Positions 25,986 through 34,732 of a stretch of DNA of 41,337 bases are shown one piece after another; within the stretch, counting starts at the first letter, position 1, and each line of letters begins with the position of its first letter. Position numbers and translations under genes: made by a program. The notes below the pieces were generated by a model. It made no database searches. It was not told where the DNA came from and worked only from the letters and a program-made list of their open reading frames with translations. Source of the stretch: [Flexibacter] sp. ATCC 35208 (GTDB taxonomy: Bacteria > Bacteroidota > Bacteroidia > Chitinophagales > Chitinophagaceae). The stretch is from contig NZ_MTKN01000028.1 in NCBI RefSeq assembly GCF_001975825.1, forward strand, positions 1-41,337, read 5' to 3'.

Positions 25986-26402
25986 ATGAAATATTTATTG
26001 CTTTTTTCCACGTTATTATTTGCCTGTCAGCCCGCATCAAATTCCAGCGCCAGTTGGTTAAATGGCACCTGGAAACTCTTATCTCACGCCTCCATTGCCA
26101 AGGGCGATACAACTGTAACGGACTACACCAAAGATCAGGAGATGATCAAGATAATCAACGACACGCATTTTGCCTTCTTAAACCACGGCGGTACTTTCGA
26201 TGCCGGTGGAGGCCGGTATACGCTGAGTGGTGACCAGTATACAGAACACCTTGACTTTTATAATAACAAAGACTGGGAGGGGGGCGTCTTTACTTTTAGG
26301 GTGAGTCTACATGGCGATACCCTGATACAGAAAGGTATTGAAAAGGTAGAGGGCGCAGGTGTAGATCATGAAATCATAGAGAAGTATATAAAAGTAAAGT
26401 AG
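25986..26402 (+). CDS. Small putative lipoprotein
   Basis: 138-aa protein with a short hydrophobic N-terminus and lipobox Cys in LLFACQ. The mature part starts SWLNGTWKLLSHA and reads as alternating beta strands (THFAFLNHGGTFDAGGGRYT, GVFTFRVSLHGDTL), resembling lipocalin-like lipoproteins of Bacteroidota. No firm family. Starts just after a terminator and 20 bp before the YjbQ-like gene. Confidence 0.65.
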   Translation: MKYLLLFSTLLFACQPASNSSASWLNGTWKLLSHASIAKGDTTVTDYTKDQEMIKIINDTHFAFLNHGGTFDAGGGRYTLSGDQYTEHLDFYNNKDWEGGVFTFRVSLHGDTLIQKGIEKVEGAGVDHEIIEKYIKVK

Positions 26403-26422
26403 TAATAACTTAATTTCGGTGC

Positions 26423-26845
26423 ATGAAAATGTACCAGGCATCGATACAACTACGCGCCAGAGCCCGTGGATTTCATCTGATCACTTCCGAAGTATTGCAG
26501 GCTATTCCGCAACTAAGGGAGTTGAAGACGGGCATGTGCCAGGTATTTATCCAGCATACTTCTGCTTCATTGACCATCAATGAAAATGCTGACCCAACGG
26601 TAAGAATAGATTTCGAAACTTACTTTAATAAAGCCGTGCCTGAGAATGACCCGGATTACGAGCACAACGATGAAGGACCGGACGATATGCCAGCACACCT
26701 GAAAGCCGCGATGTTGGGCAGTTCGGTGATGATACCGGTCACCAATGGCCGGTTTAATTTAGGTACATGGCAGGGTATTTACTTGTGTGAACACCGGGAT
26801 TATGGCGGGGCGAGAAGTTTAGTGATAACAGTTTGGGGAGAATAA
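26423..26845 (+). CDS. YjbQ/UPF0047 family protein
   Basis: 140-aa protein of the UPF0047/YjbQ family, a small trimeric fold linked to secondary thiamine phosphate synthase activity. Diagnostic segments are CQVFIQHTSASLTINENADP, YEHNDEGPDDMPAHLKAAML, and GTWQGIYLCEHRD. These include the conserved His and Asp/Glu cluster. A second Met two codons in gives an alternative start. Linked to the M1 peptidase gene 10 bp downstream. Confidence 0.88.
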   Translation: MKMYQASIQLRARARGFHLITSEVLQAIPQLRELKTGMCQVFIQHTSASLTINENADPTVRIDFETYFNKAVPENDPDYEHNDEGPDDMPAHLKAAMLGSSVMIPVTNGRFNLGTWQGIYLCEHRDYGGARSLVITVWGE

Positions 26846-26855
26846 ATTATCTATT

Positions 26856-28391
26856 ATGAAGAATGGATTTTTTCTTTGTCTGTGTACCTTATGGTTCACA
26901 GGAGCGAAGGCTCAGCAGGTAGACGTACAGCATTATGATATTGATCTGACGCTGAATGATACGACGAATCAGATAGAAGGGAAGGTGACGATTGCAGTAA
27001 AGTATTTGCAAAATACAACCCGCCTCAGGATTGATCTGGCGGGAATGAATGTGAGTGGGGTGCATGCGGATAATAAATTGTTGCAGTACGAACAGGGTTT
27101 TAATGCCCTCTATATAAAAGTGAATGCGAAAGCAGGTGATAAAGGAGCGTATACAGTAGTGTATACCGGTATTCCCAAAGATGGCCTGTTCATTTCTAAA
27201 AATAAATACGGAGATAGAACATTCTTTACAGATCATTGGCCTGACAGAGCGCATCAGTGGCTACCTTGTATAGATCACCCATCTGATAAGGCTACGGCGA
27301 CGTTTACTGTTACTGCGCCTGATCATTATACCGTGGTAGCAAATGGTGTGCGGGTTTCAGCAACCAATCTACCTGGTCAGTTAAAGAGAACTGTATATGA
27401 TGAGAAGGTGCCACTACCTATAAAAGTAATGGCTATTGCAGCAGCAGATTTTTCAGTGACGCATTCCGGCGATGTAGGGAAGATCCCTGTTTACAGTTAT
27501 GTTTTCCATGAAGATTCCAGTCATCAGGGATATGCAAGGGCCACGAATATTTTGCCTTATTTCATTCAGCAGGTAGGTCCTTTCCAGTTTGAAAAGCTGG
27601 CGAATATTCAATCGAAGACGATCTTTGGAGGAATGGAAAATGCCGGTGCAATCTTTTACGCAGAGAATTCACCGGAATATCCCGGCCTGGAATCTTTACT
27701 CGCGCATGAAATTGCCCATCAGTGGTTTGGCGATGCGATCACAGAGACAGACTGGCGGCATTTATGGCTGAGCGAAGGTTTTGCTACTTATATGACACTG
27801 TTATATATGGAGCATACTTATGGGGTGGATACCCTTCGGGCTTCTTTGAAAGAAGACAAGGCGAAGATCATTGAATTTACAAAAAATAGAAAGACACCTG
27901 TAGTAGATACGACCGTACATAGTAATTACATGCAGTTGCTGAATGCGAATAGCTATGAAAGAGGAGGGTGGGTATTACATATGTTAAGAAGAAAGTTGGG
28001 GGATGAGCTTTTCTGGAAAGGTATTCGCCAGTATTTTAAAGACTATAACGGGCGCAATGCAAGTACAGATGATTTCAGAAAGGAGATGGAGAAAATAAGT
28101 GGGCAGGATCTGAAAGGCTTCTTTACGCAATGGTTATATACGACAGCTATACCGAAGCTGCAGGTGAACATGAGTTATAATGAAAATACTCATGCGGTAA
28201 AGTTGGAAGTGATTCAACAGCAGACACCTTTGTTTGAGTTTCCGCTGGAATATACGCTGGATAAATCAAAGCCTGTGCAGACAATATTAGTGAAAGATAA
28301 GATTACCACCGTCATAATACCAGCAGTGACAAAGCCTGCCGGTATTTGGTTGGATCCGGATACGAATCTGCTGGCAGATATGAGCTTTTGA
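26856..28391 (+). CDS. M1-family metallopeptidase (short form)
   Basis: 511-aa secreted zinc aminopeptidase-like protein with a signal peptide (NGFFLCLCTLWFTGAKA). The exopeptidase motif GGMENAG precedes the zinc site HEIAH (His284, His288) and Glu307 in SEGFATY. The catalytic Tyr region YERGGWVLHML follows. It lacks the long C-terminal helical domain of ERAP/PepN-type enzymes, so it is shorter than classical M1 members (about 600-870 aa). It probably trims peptides outside the cytoplasm. Confidence 0.9.
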   Translation: MKNGFFLCLCTLWFTGAKAQQVDVQHYDIDLTLNDTTNQIEGKVTIAVKYLQNTTRLRIDLAGMNVSGVHADNKLLQYEQGFNALYIKVNAKAGDKGAYTVVYTGIPKDGLFISKNKYGDRTFFTDHWPDRAHQWLPCIDHPSDKATATFTVTAPDHYTVVANGVRVSATNLPGQLKRTVYDEKVPLPIKVMAIAAADFSVTHSGDVGKIPVYSYVFHEDSSHQGYARATNILPYFIQQVGPFQFEKLANIQSKTIFGGMENAGAIFYAENSPEYPGLESLLAHEIAHQWFGDAITETDWRHLWLSEGFATYMTLLYMEHTYGVDTLRASLKEDKAKIIEFTKNRKTPVVDTTVHSNYMQLLNANSYERGGWVLHMLRRKLGDELFWKGIRQYFKDYNGRNASTDDFRKEMEKISGQDLKGFFTQWLYTTAIPKLQVNMSYNENTHAVKLEVIQQQTPLFEFPLEYTLDKSKPVQTILVKDKITTVIIPAVTKPAGIWLDPDTNLLADMSF

Positions 28392-28408
28392 TTCCGAAAG
28401 GATCAACT

Positions 28409-28879
28409 TTACTTCCGCAGCACCTTTTCCAGTTCATACAGTCTTCTACTTAACTCAGTCAGCTCCACCTCCAGCAGATCTACTTTCTCACTAAGTAAGT
28501 ATTGATTGTAATCGGAGATAATGGATAGCTCTCTGAGTTTTGGAAACAGATCGTGTTTAAAAAAGTGAAGGCCTGTTTCTTCGCCAAAAAACTCGTGGGC
28601 AGTTTTGGTCATATGATTGTACAGGCAGTAGCGTAGACCGTCGGAACTATGCGTCCATGGACTGATGTACAGCAATTCCCAGTTGTTGATCCGAAGCAAT
28701 TCCACATCTCCTTTTTTGTCTACAAATTGATAAGTCGTAGATTCCACATAGCCGTTTGGTTTCAGTGTATCCGTTGTCATCAGTATGTAGGAATATTCCG
28801 GGAGTATGGAAATTGATTCCAGTGAATGTAAAGGACTGTAACTTCCATCTCCAAATATTGCATAGTATCTCACCATCAT
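28409..28879 (-). CDS. Hypothetical protein with C-terminal coiled coil
   Basis: 156-aa protein of no recognised family. The first 110 residues are alternating strands and aromatics; the end (SEKVDLLEVELTELSRRLYELEKVL) is a leucine-rich helix likely to form a coiled coil. Convergent with the M1 gene, with 17 bp between the stops. Two tandem Met codons at the start leave a one-residue uncertainty. Confidence 0.6.
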   Translation of the reverse strand: MMVRYYAIFGDGSYSPLHSLESISILPEYSYILMTTDTLKPNGYVESTTYQFVDKKGDVELLRINNWELLYISPWTHSSDGLRYCLYNHMTKTAHEFFGEETGLHFFKHDLFPKLRELSIISDYNQYLLSEKVDLLEVELTELSRRLYELEKVLRK

Positions 28880-29103
28880 TTTCTATTGATTTAAATCATT
28901 CACATAACCTCTATAAACCTTGACACTGAGGGCGATATGAATTTAAGACAATTGAAACGAAAATATATCAAATATAAAAAAAGTATCTGATACGGTACCT
29001 TTCTAATCAAATTATTTACAATTCTGGGGGGTAACCGCTCATAAATTATTAGTCTATCGATTTGGTAGGTTTTTGTACATTAGTCACCAGAAAATAAGAA
29101 ACT

Positions 29104-30522
29104 ATGCAACGTCGCTTTTACAGGATCCTGTTGTCAGGGTGGTTGCTTACCACCTCCATAACCGCCATGGCACAGCAAAAGAAACATTCGGACCGACCAA
29201 ATATCATATTTATCCTGGCAGATGATCTGGGCTATGGGAACCTCACATCTTTTAACCCCAGGAGCCCGATTCCCACGCCTAATATTGATAACCTGGGGAC
29301 AGAGGGAATTCGGTTTACCCGCTTTTATTCCGGCAATACGGTATGTGCACCCAGTCGTTGTGCCTTACTAACGGGCAAGAATATGGGGCATTCCTATATT
29401 AGGGGTAATACCCGGTTGCCATTACGGCCGCAGGATAGCACCCTGGCTCAGGTGTTGCAGCAAAATGGCTATGCCACCGGTATGTTTGGAAAATGGGGCT
29501 TAGGCGAAATGGGAACGACGGGTTCACCAGAGATTAAAGGCTTCGACGAATTTTATGGCTACCTCAATCAGGGGCATGCACATGATTATTATACGAACTA
29601 CCTCTATCAGGTGAAAGCCGGTAAGATCAGTAAGATAAAACATGATACCACCGTGTATACCCACGATGAGATTATGGAGCATGCTTATTCATTTATCAAT
29701 GAAAATAAGGACAAACCGTTCTTTTTATATCTTTCTATTACAGTGCCGCATGCCGAACTGGATCCTCCCAAAAAGGACCTGCAGCAATGGCTGAACCCAG
29801 ATGGTAGCTCTAAACTGGGGCCTGAAACACCGTATGCACAGAATGGGGGCACTTATCGTAGTCAGCAAAATCCGCATGCTGCATTTGCAGCCATGGTTAC
29901 CAAACTGGATCAGAATGTGGGTCAGATTCAGGCACTTATCAAACAATTAGGGTTGGATGACAATACTTACATCTTCTTTACCAGTGATAATGGTCCTCAC
30001 AAAGAGGGAGGTGCTGATCCTGAGTACTTTAACAGCAATGGTCCGTTGAAGGGGCTGAAGCGTGATCTGTACGAAGGAGGGATCCGGGTGCCTTTGCTGG
30101 TGCGTGCGCCGGGGCATATTCCTGCCGGGAAGGTGAGTGATGAGGAATGGGCGTTTTGGGATATCCTGCCTACATTCAGCGCATTGACAAAGTCAAAGAC
30201 CCTGCATGGTATAGATGGCCTGAACTACGCTTCGGCACTGGAAGATAAAAAGCCGGACAAAGTGCATGATTATTTATACTGGCAGTTTAACGAAGGGTAT
30301 ATCCAGGAAGCCGTATTGCAGGGGGACTGGAAATTAATCCGGTTTAAATATAAAGGAAAGGGGGAAAGATTTGAATTGTACAATATAGTTGACGATATTG
30401 GAGAGACAAAAGACCTTGCTGCCGAAAACCCGGCAAAAGTAAAGAGCCTGAAAGCTATCATGGCAAAGGCGAAAACCCCGGCCGAAAACAAGGAATTTGA
30501 CTGGTCTGATACCGAGAAATAA
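29104..30522 (+). CDS. Sulfatase (formylglycine-dependent)
   Basis: 472-aa secreted sulfatase with a signal peptide (MQRRFYRILLSGWLLTTSIT, cleaved near AMA-Q). The FGly motif is CAPSR with Cys81, followed by LLTGKN. N-terminal metal site NIIFILADDLGYGN and later FFTSDNGPHKEGG supply the remaining calcium ligands. It removes sulfate esters from a glycan. The enzyme needs an anaerobic-type (anSME) or FGE maturase, none of which is in the window. The following GH106-like gene begins 7 bp downstream. Confidence 0.9.
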   Translation: MQRRFYRILLSGWLLTTSITAMAQQKKHSDRPNIIFILADDLGYGNLTSFNPRSPIPTPNIDNLGTEGIRFTRFYSGNTVCAPSRCALLTGKNMGHSYIRGNTRLPLRPQDSTLAQVLQQNGYATGMFGKWGLGEMGTTGSPEIKGFDEFYGYLNQGHAHDYYTNYLYQVKAGKISKIKHDTTVYTHDEIMEHAYSFINENKDKPFFLYLSITVPHAELDPPKKDLQQWLNPDGSSKLGPETPYAQNGGTYRSQQNPHAAFAAMVTKLDQNVGQIQALIKQLGLDDNTYIFFTSDNGPHKEGGADPEYFNSNGPLKGLKRDLYEGGIRVPLLVRAPGHIPAGKVSDEEWAFWDILPTFSALTKSKTLHGIDGLNYASALEDKKPDKVHDYLYWQFNEGYIQEAVLQGDWKLIRFKYKGKGERFELYNIVDDIGETKDLAAENPAKVKSLKAIMAKAKTPAENKEFDWSDTEK

Positions 30523-30529
30523 ACTATAT

Positions 30530-33211
30530 ATGCATCCACGTATTTACCGGCTGGCTACCATTGGCCTGCTTCTTTGCGGCTTAAAGGCAACTGCGCAACA
30601 CCCGGATTTTAAGGGGACTTACCCTGTATGGCCTTCTGTTCACAAGGAAACCAAACCCTGGACCCGCTGGTGGTGGATGGGGAGTGCTGTAGATAGTGTG
30701 GGGCTGACGAATGCATTGACAACTTATAATCAGGTAGGTTTTGGTGGGGTGGAAATCGCACCTATCTATGGGGCGAAAGGGTTTGAGTCAAAGTATGTGG
30801 ATTTTTTGTCTCCGCAATGGATACATTTATTGAAAATAACGACTACGCAGGCGACCCGGTTACATATGGGAGTAGACCTCACTACTGGCACTGGCTGGCC
30901 TTTTGGCGGGCCACAGATAGATTTGGCGCATGCAGCGGCGAAGATGGAGGTGCGGGTGTTATCAACGGTTCCTGAAAAAATCGATACGGGTATCGGTACT
31001 TTGCAGGCCTTGGTAGCTTATCAAGGAGTTACACCTGTTCCTATTATAGACAAAGTGCAGGATGGGCATCTCCATTGGGAGCATCCCGCAGGCAATCTCA
31101 CGGTCTATGCATTGTACAGCAGTCATACGAAACAGAAAGTAAAACGTGCGGCGCCCGGAGGGGAGGGTTATACCCTTGACCATTTATCGGGGGAGGCAGT
31201 TCAATTATACCTGCATCGTTTTGATAATGCTTTCCAACAAGAGGTCCCCGATATTCGGGCATTTTATAATGATAGTTATGAGGTATATGGGGCTGACTGG
31301 ACGCCTTCATTTTTACCAGAGTTTAAGCGTCGAAGGGGGTACGATTTAACTCGTTTTATTCGTGAGTTCACAGATAATAGGAGCTCAGATACCATTGCCC
31401 GGATCAAATCAGATTACAGGGAAACGATGGCGGAGTTGCTGTTGGATAATTTTACAAAGCCATGGACACAGTGGGCGCATGATTATCATCGTATCACTAA
31501 AAACCAGGCCCATGGATCACCGGGTAATCTGATTGATTTATATGCAACAGTGGATATTCCGGAGTGTGAGACATTTGGCTCTACCTATTTTCCAATTCCG
31601 GGTTTACGGAGGGATAGTGCGGATATCAGAAATGTAAGTCCTGATCCGATAATGATGCAGTTTGCTACATCAGCGGGTCATATAGCGGGTCATCCGCTTA
31701 TTTCAAGCGAGACATTTACATGGTTGACAGAGCATTTCAAAACATCGTTGTCACAATGTAAACCAGAAGTGGAGCAGGCTTTTCTGGCTGGCGTAAATCA
31801 TGTATTTTATCATGGTACTACGTATTCTCCGAAGAAGGTGCCTTTTCCCGGGTGGTTGTTTTATGCATCTGTGAATTTTGTACCTGCTAATAGCTGGTGG
31901 TCGCATCTGCCCGGATTGAATGAGTATATAACCCGCGTGCAGTCAGTACTACAGGCAGGCAAGCCGGATAATGATTTGTTGGTGTACTGGCCGGTGTATG
32001 ACATATGGAATGATGCGGAGGGGATGGAAATGCCATTGTCAGTACATCATATAGATAAGTGGTTGTATCCGACGGATTTTTATAAACAGGTAATGAATTT
32101 GCATGGCAGAGGGTATACACTGGATTTTGTGTCGGATAATTGGATAGCCAAAACCAATGGTTACAAAGCATTGATAATTCCGAAGGCGCATTTGATGCCC
32201 CTGACTACATTGCAAAAGATTATTGCGCTTGCGCAGCATGGAACTCCTGTGATCTTTCTGGCATTGCCAGAGGATGTACCGGGTATGAATGAGCTGGGTA
32301 CGCGTAGAAAAGAATTTCAATTATTGTTGAAGTCATTAGCAGGCAGGAAGAATATCATTATTACTGCTGATGTAGAAGGGGCCTTACATTCAATTGGAAT
32401 TCGCCGTGAAGCGCTTACAGATGCAGGATTGAAATTCATTCGCAGGAAGGATGGGGAGGATACTTATTATTATATCGTGAATCATACGGCTAATAAAATT
32501 GACCGGTCTATTCCTGTCAATCGCCGTGTATCACGTGTCTTTATGCTGGATCCATTGCATGGTGATACTGGTCTTGCGCAGATAGAGAATACAGATAGTA
32601 CTACTCATTTGAAATTACAACTGGCATCGGGAGAATCAATTATCCTAAAGGCAGAAGGTGGGGCTTCCAAGGGAAGCTATGCGGCATGGAGATACCTTGA
32701 AAATGCTGGCAAACCGCTTACGCTGCAAGGTCCATGGCAATTGGAATTCAAAGATGGCGGACCGTTCATTCCGCCTGCTGTAAAATTGGATAGCTTAGTG
32801 GACTGGACTACATTACCAGATACTGCTGTTACTTCATTCTCCGGAATAGGGATATACACAACAAGTCTTCTGTTACCGGCAAAAAATTCCAGAGAATATC
32901 TTTTGCAATTTGACAAAGTGAATGAAAGTGCGCATATCTGGATCAATGGACAGGATGCGGGTATCATGTGGAGCATTCCATTTACACTTAGGATCGGCAA
33001 ATACCTGCGTGCAGGAAAAAATGATATTCGTATAGAAGTGGCGAACCTCATGGCTAATCATATCAGGTATATGGATCGGCATCATATACCATGGCGGCAA
33101 TATCATGAAATTAATTTCGTCAATATTAATTATAAAGATTTTGATGCTTCTAATTGGAGTATACAGCCTTCCGGGTTAGAAGGCAAGGTGACGATCACGC
33201 CTTATAACTAA
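30530..33211 (+). CDS. GH106-like alpha-L-rhamnosidase
   Basis: 893-aa secreted glycosidase (signal peptide MHPRIYRLATIGLLLCGLKA). The opening KPWTRWWWMGSAVDSVGL and GVDLTTGTGWPFGGP are typical of GH106-type alpha-L-rhamnosidases. A long catalytic region follows, then a C-terminal beta-sandwich (about residues 745-893: YLLQFDKVNESAHIWINGQD, IRIEVANLMANHIRYMD) as in galactose-binding-like domains. The ATG at 30530 is preferred to an upstream start inside the sulfatase gene. With the sulfatase it forms a two-gene operon, pointing to a sulfated, rhamnose-containing glycan as substrate; this is inference. Confidence 0.8.
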   Translation: MHPRIYRLATIGLLLCGLKATAQHPDFKGTYPVWPSVHKETKPWTRWWWMGSAVDSVGLTNALTTYNQVGFGGVEIAPIYGAKGFESKYVDFLSPQWIHLLKITTTQATRLHMGVDLTTGTGWPFGGPQIDLAHAAAKMEVRVLSTVPEKIDTGIGTLQALVAYQGVTPVPIIDKVQDGHLHWEHPAGNLTVYALYSSHTKQKVKRAAPGGEGYTLDHLSGEAVQLYLHRFDNAFQQEVPDIRAFYNDSYEVYGADWTPSFLPEFKRRRGYDLTRFIREFTDNRSSDTIARIKSDYRETMAELLLDNFTKPWTQWAHDYHRITKNQAHGSPGNLIDLYATVDIPECETFGSTYFPIPGLRRDSADIRNVSPDPIMMQFATSAGHIAGHPLISSETFTWLTEHFKTSLSQCKPEVEQAFLAGVNHVFYHGTTYSPKKVPFPGWLFYASVNFVPANSWWSHLPGLNEYITRVQSVLQAGKPDNDLLVYWPVYDIWNDAEGMEMPLSVHHIDKWLYPTDFYKQVMNLHGRGYTLDFVSDNWIAKTNGYKALIIPKAHLMPLTTLQKIIALAQHGTPVIFLALPEDVPGMNELGTRRKEFQLLLKSLAGRKNIIITADVEGALHSIGIRREALTDAGLKFIRRKDGEDTYYYIVNHTANKIDRSIPVNRRVSRVFMLDPLHGDTGLAQIENTDSTTHLKLQLASGESIILKAEGGASKGSYAAWRYLENAGKPLTLQGPWQLEFKDGGPFIPPAVKLDSLVDWTTLPDTAVTSFSGIGIYTTSLLLPAKNSREYLLQFDKVNESAHIWINGQDAGIMWSIPFTLRIGKYLRAGKNDIRIEVANLMANHIRYMDRHHIPWRQYHEINFVNINYKDFDASNWSIQPSGLEGKVTITPYN

Positions 33212-33235
33212 ACTTAGGTTAATTCAGGATTATTC

Positions 33236-33285
33236 AGCGGGCATTTCAATGAATGTGAAGCATTCATTGAAATGCCCGCTTTTTT
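33236..33285. terminator. Strong terminator after the GH106 gene
   Basis: Perfect 20-bp inverted repeat (33236-33255 and 33261-33280) with a 5-nt loop TGAAG, followed by TTTTT. It ends 83 bp before the Hen1 start, so the RNA repair genes have their own promoter. Confidence 0.92.
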
Positions 33286-33367
33286 ATCTCCTTCAAATTT
33301 TTCTCTCCTGCGCAAATACCCTTCACACATCCTTCAGATATTTGCCAACATAATTTATATTGCAAAT

Positions 33368-34726
33368 ATGTTATTAACTATCACCAACTCACGCTACCCC
33401 GCCACTGACCTTGGGTTTCTGTTACACAAGCACCCCGGCAAAGTACAATCTGTCGAGGTAGTAAACGGTAAAGCCCACGTCTTCTACCCGGAAGTTAGCG
33501 ATGAAAGATGTACCTGCGCAATATTGCTGGATATGGACCCCGTCGGACTAGTCAGGAACAGTGATGGCAACCCCTTTGCATTGGATCAATATGTAAATGA
33601 CCGCCCCTATGTTGCCTCTTCTTTCATGACCAGTGCCATCTCTAAGGGATTTAGCTCCGCATTGAACGGAAATTGTAAAGCAAAACCAGAACTGGTGAGC
33701 ATCCCCCTGCAACTCGAAGTACAACTTTCCGTCCTCTCAGTAAAAGGTGGCGAAGAAGTATTGCAACAACTCTTTCTTCCGCTGGGCTATGAACTGACTG
33801 CTATCCAACACCCGCTGGATCCGCATTTTCCCGAATGGGGCGAAAGCCGGTATTTTACAGTCACCCTGAAAAATACCGTTACCCTGCAGGCATTGCTCTC
33901 CCACTTATACGTGCTCATTCCTGTAATGGACAATGAAAAGCACTACTGGGTAAATGAGGAAGAGATCACAAAACTCATGAACAAAGGGAAAGGCTGGCTG
34001 GAAGAGCATCCTGCCAAAGAACTGATTGTTCGCCGTTACCTCCGTTATCAGCAAAAACTCTCCAACGAAGCATTGGCAGCAATCACCGTATCGGAAGATA
34101 CTCCTGTAGTTGAAAAAGAATCCAAACAAACCCTACATGATATAAGATTGAAAGCTGTCAGCGACGAAATCGCCCGTCTACAGGTCAGATCTGTCGTAGA
34201 TCTGGGTTGTGGGGAAGGTCGTCTCATAAAACTGTTGCTGGAAAATAAACAGCTGCAACGCATCACAGGTATGGACGTATCTTCACGTAGTCTTGAAGTT
34301 GCTGCCAGAAGACTCAAGCTGGACAAGATGATCGACACACAGCGTAAACGTATTAACCTGCTGCATGGCTCCCTCACTTACAGGGACAGGCGTTTACAGG
34401 GTTACGAAGTAGCAACGCTGGTAGAGGTGATCGAACACCTGGACGAAGATAGGCTGCTGGCATTGGAAAAGAATGTATTCAATGAGATACTACCTGATAC
34501 CATCGTGCTTACCACGCCCAACAAGGATTGGAACATCACCTTTACAGAAGATGAAACAATGAAGCGACACAGTGATCACCGATTTGAATGGACCCGCGAG
34601 GAATTCCAGGCATGGTGTGAGCACATCCGTGACGCATATAAATATACTTATGAAATAAAGCCACTGGGAGAGGAGATCGAAGCAGTAGGCGCACCCAGCC
34701 AGATGGTTGTATTCTCTAAACAATAA
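33368..34726 (+). CDS. hen1: Hen1, RNA 3'-terminal ribose 2'-O-methyltransferase
   Basis: 452-aa bacterial Hen1. It methylates the 2'-OH at the broken 3' end of RNA before ligation, so that the repaired RNA resists a second cut at the same site. The N-terminal domain starts MLLTITNSRYPATDLGFLLH, a family-typical start. The C-terminal SAM-dependent methyltransferase domain has VVDLGCGEGRLIKLL (about residues 277-291). Next comes the Mg-binding EVIEHLDEDR region and HRFEWTREEFQAWC. The open frame starts earlier (33272) inside the terminator; the ATG at 33368 is the better start. Pnkp begins 6 bp after the stop. Confidence 0.95.
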   Translation: MLLTITNSRYPATDLGFLLHKHPGKVQSVEVVNGKAHVFYPEVSDERCTCAILLDMDPVGLVRNSDGNPFALDQYVNDRPYVASSFMTSAISKGFSSALNGNCKAKPELVSIPLQLEVQLSVLSVKGGEEVLQQLFLPLGYELTAIQHPLDPHFPEWGESRYFTVTLKNTVTLQALLSHLYVLIPVMDNEKHYWVNEEEITKLMNKGKGWLEEHPAKELIVRRYLRYQQKLSNEALAAITVSEDTPVVEKESKQTLHDIRLKAVSDEIARLQVRSVVDLGCGEGRLIKLLLENKQLQRITGMDVSSRSLEVAARRLKLDKMIDTQRKRINLLHGSLTYRDRRLQGYEVATLVEVIEHLDEDRLLALEKNVFNEILPDTIVLTTPNKDWNITFTEDETMKRHSDHRFEWTREEFQAWCEHIRDAYKYTYEIKPLGEEIEAVGAPSQMVVFSKQ

Positions 34727-34732
34727 CGAATT

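Noticed and set aside
33272..33367. N-terminal extension of Hen1
   Set aside because: It starts inside the right arm of a strong terminator, and the ATG at 33368 matches the family's usual start.
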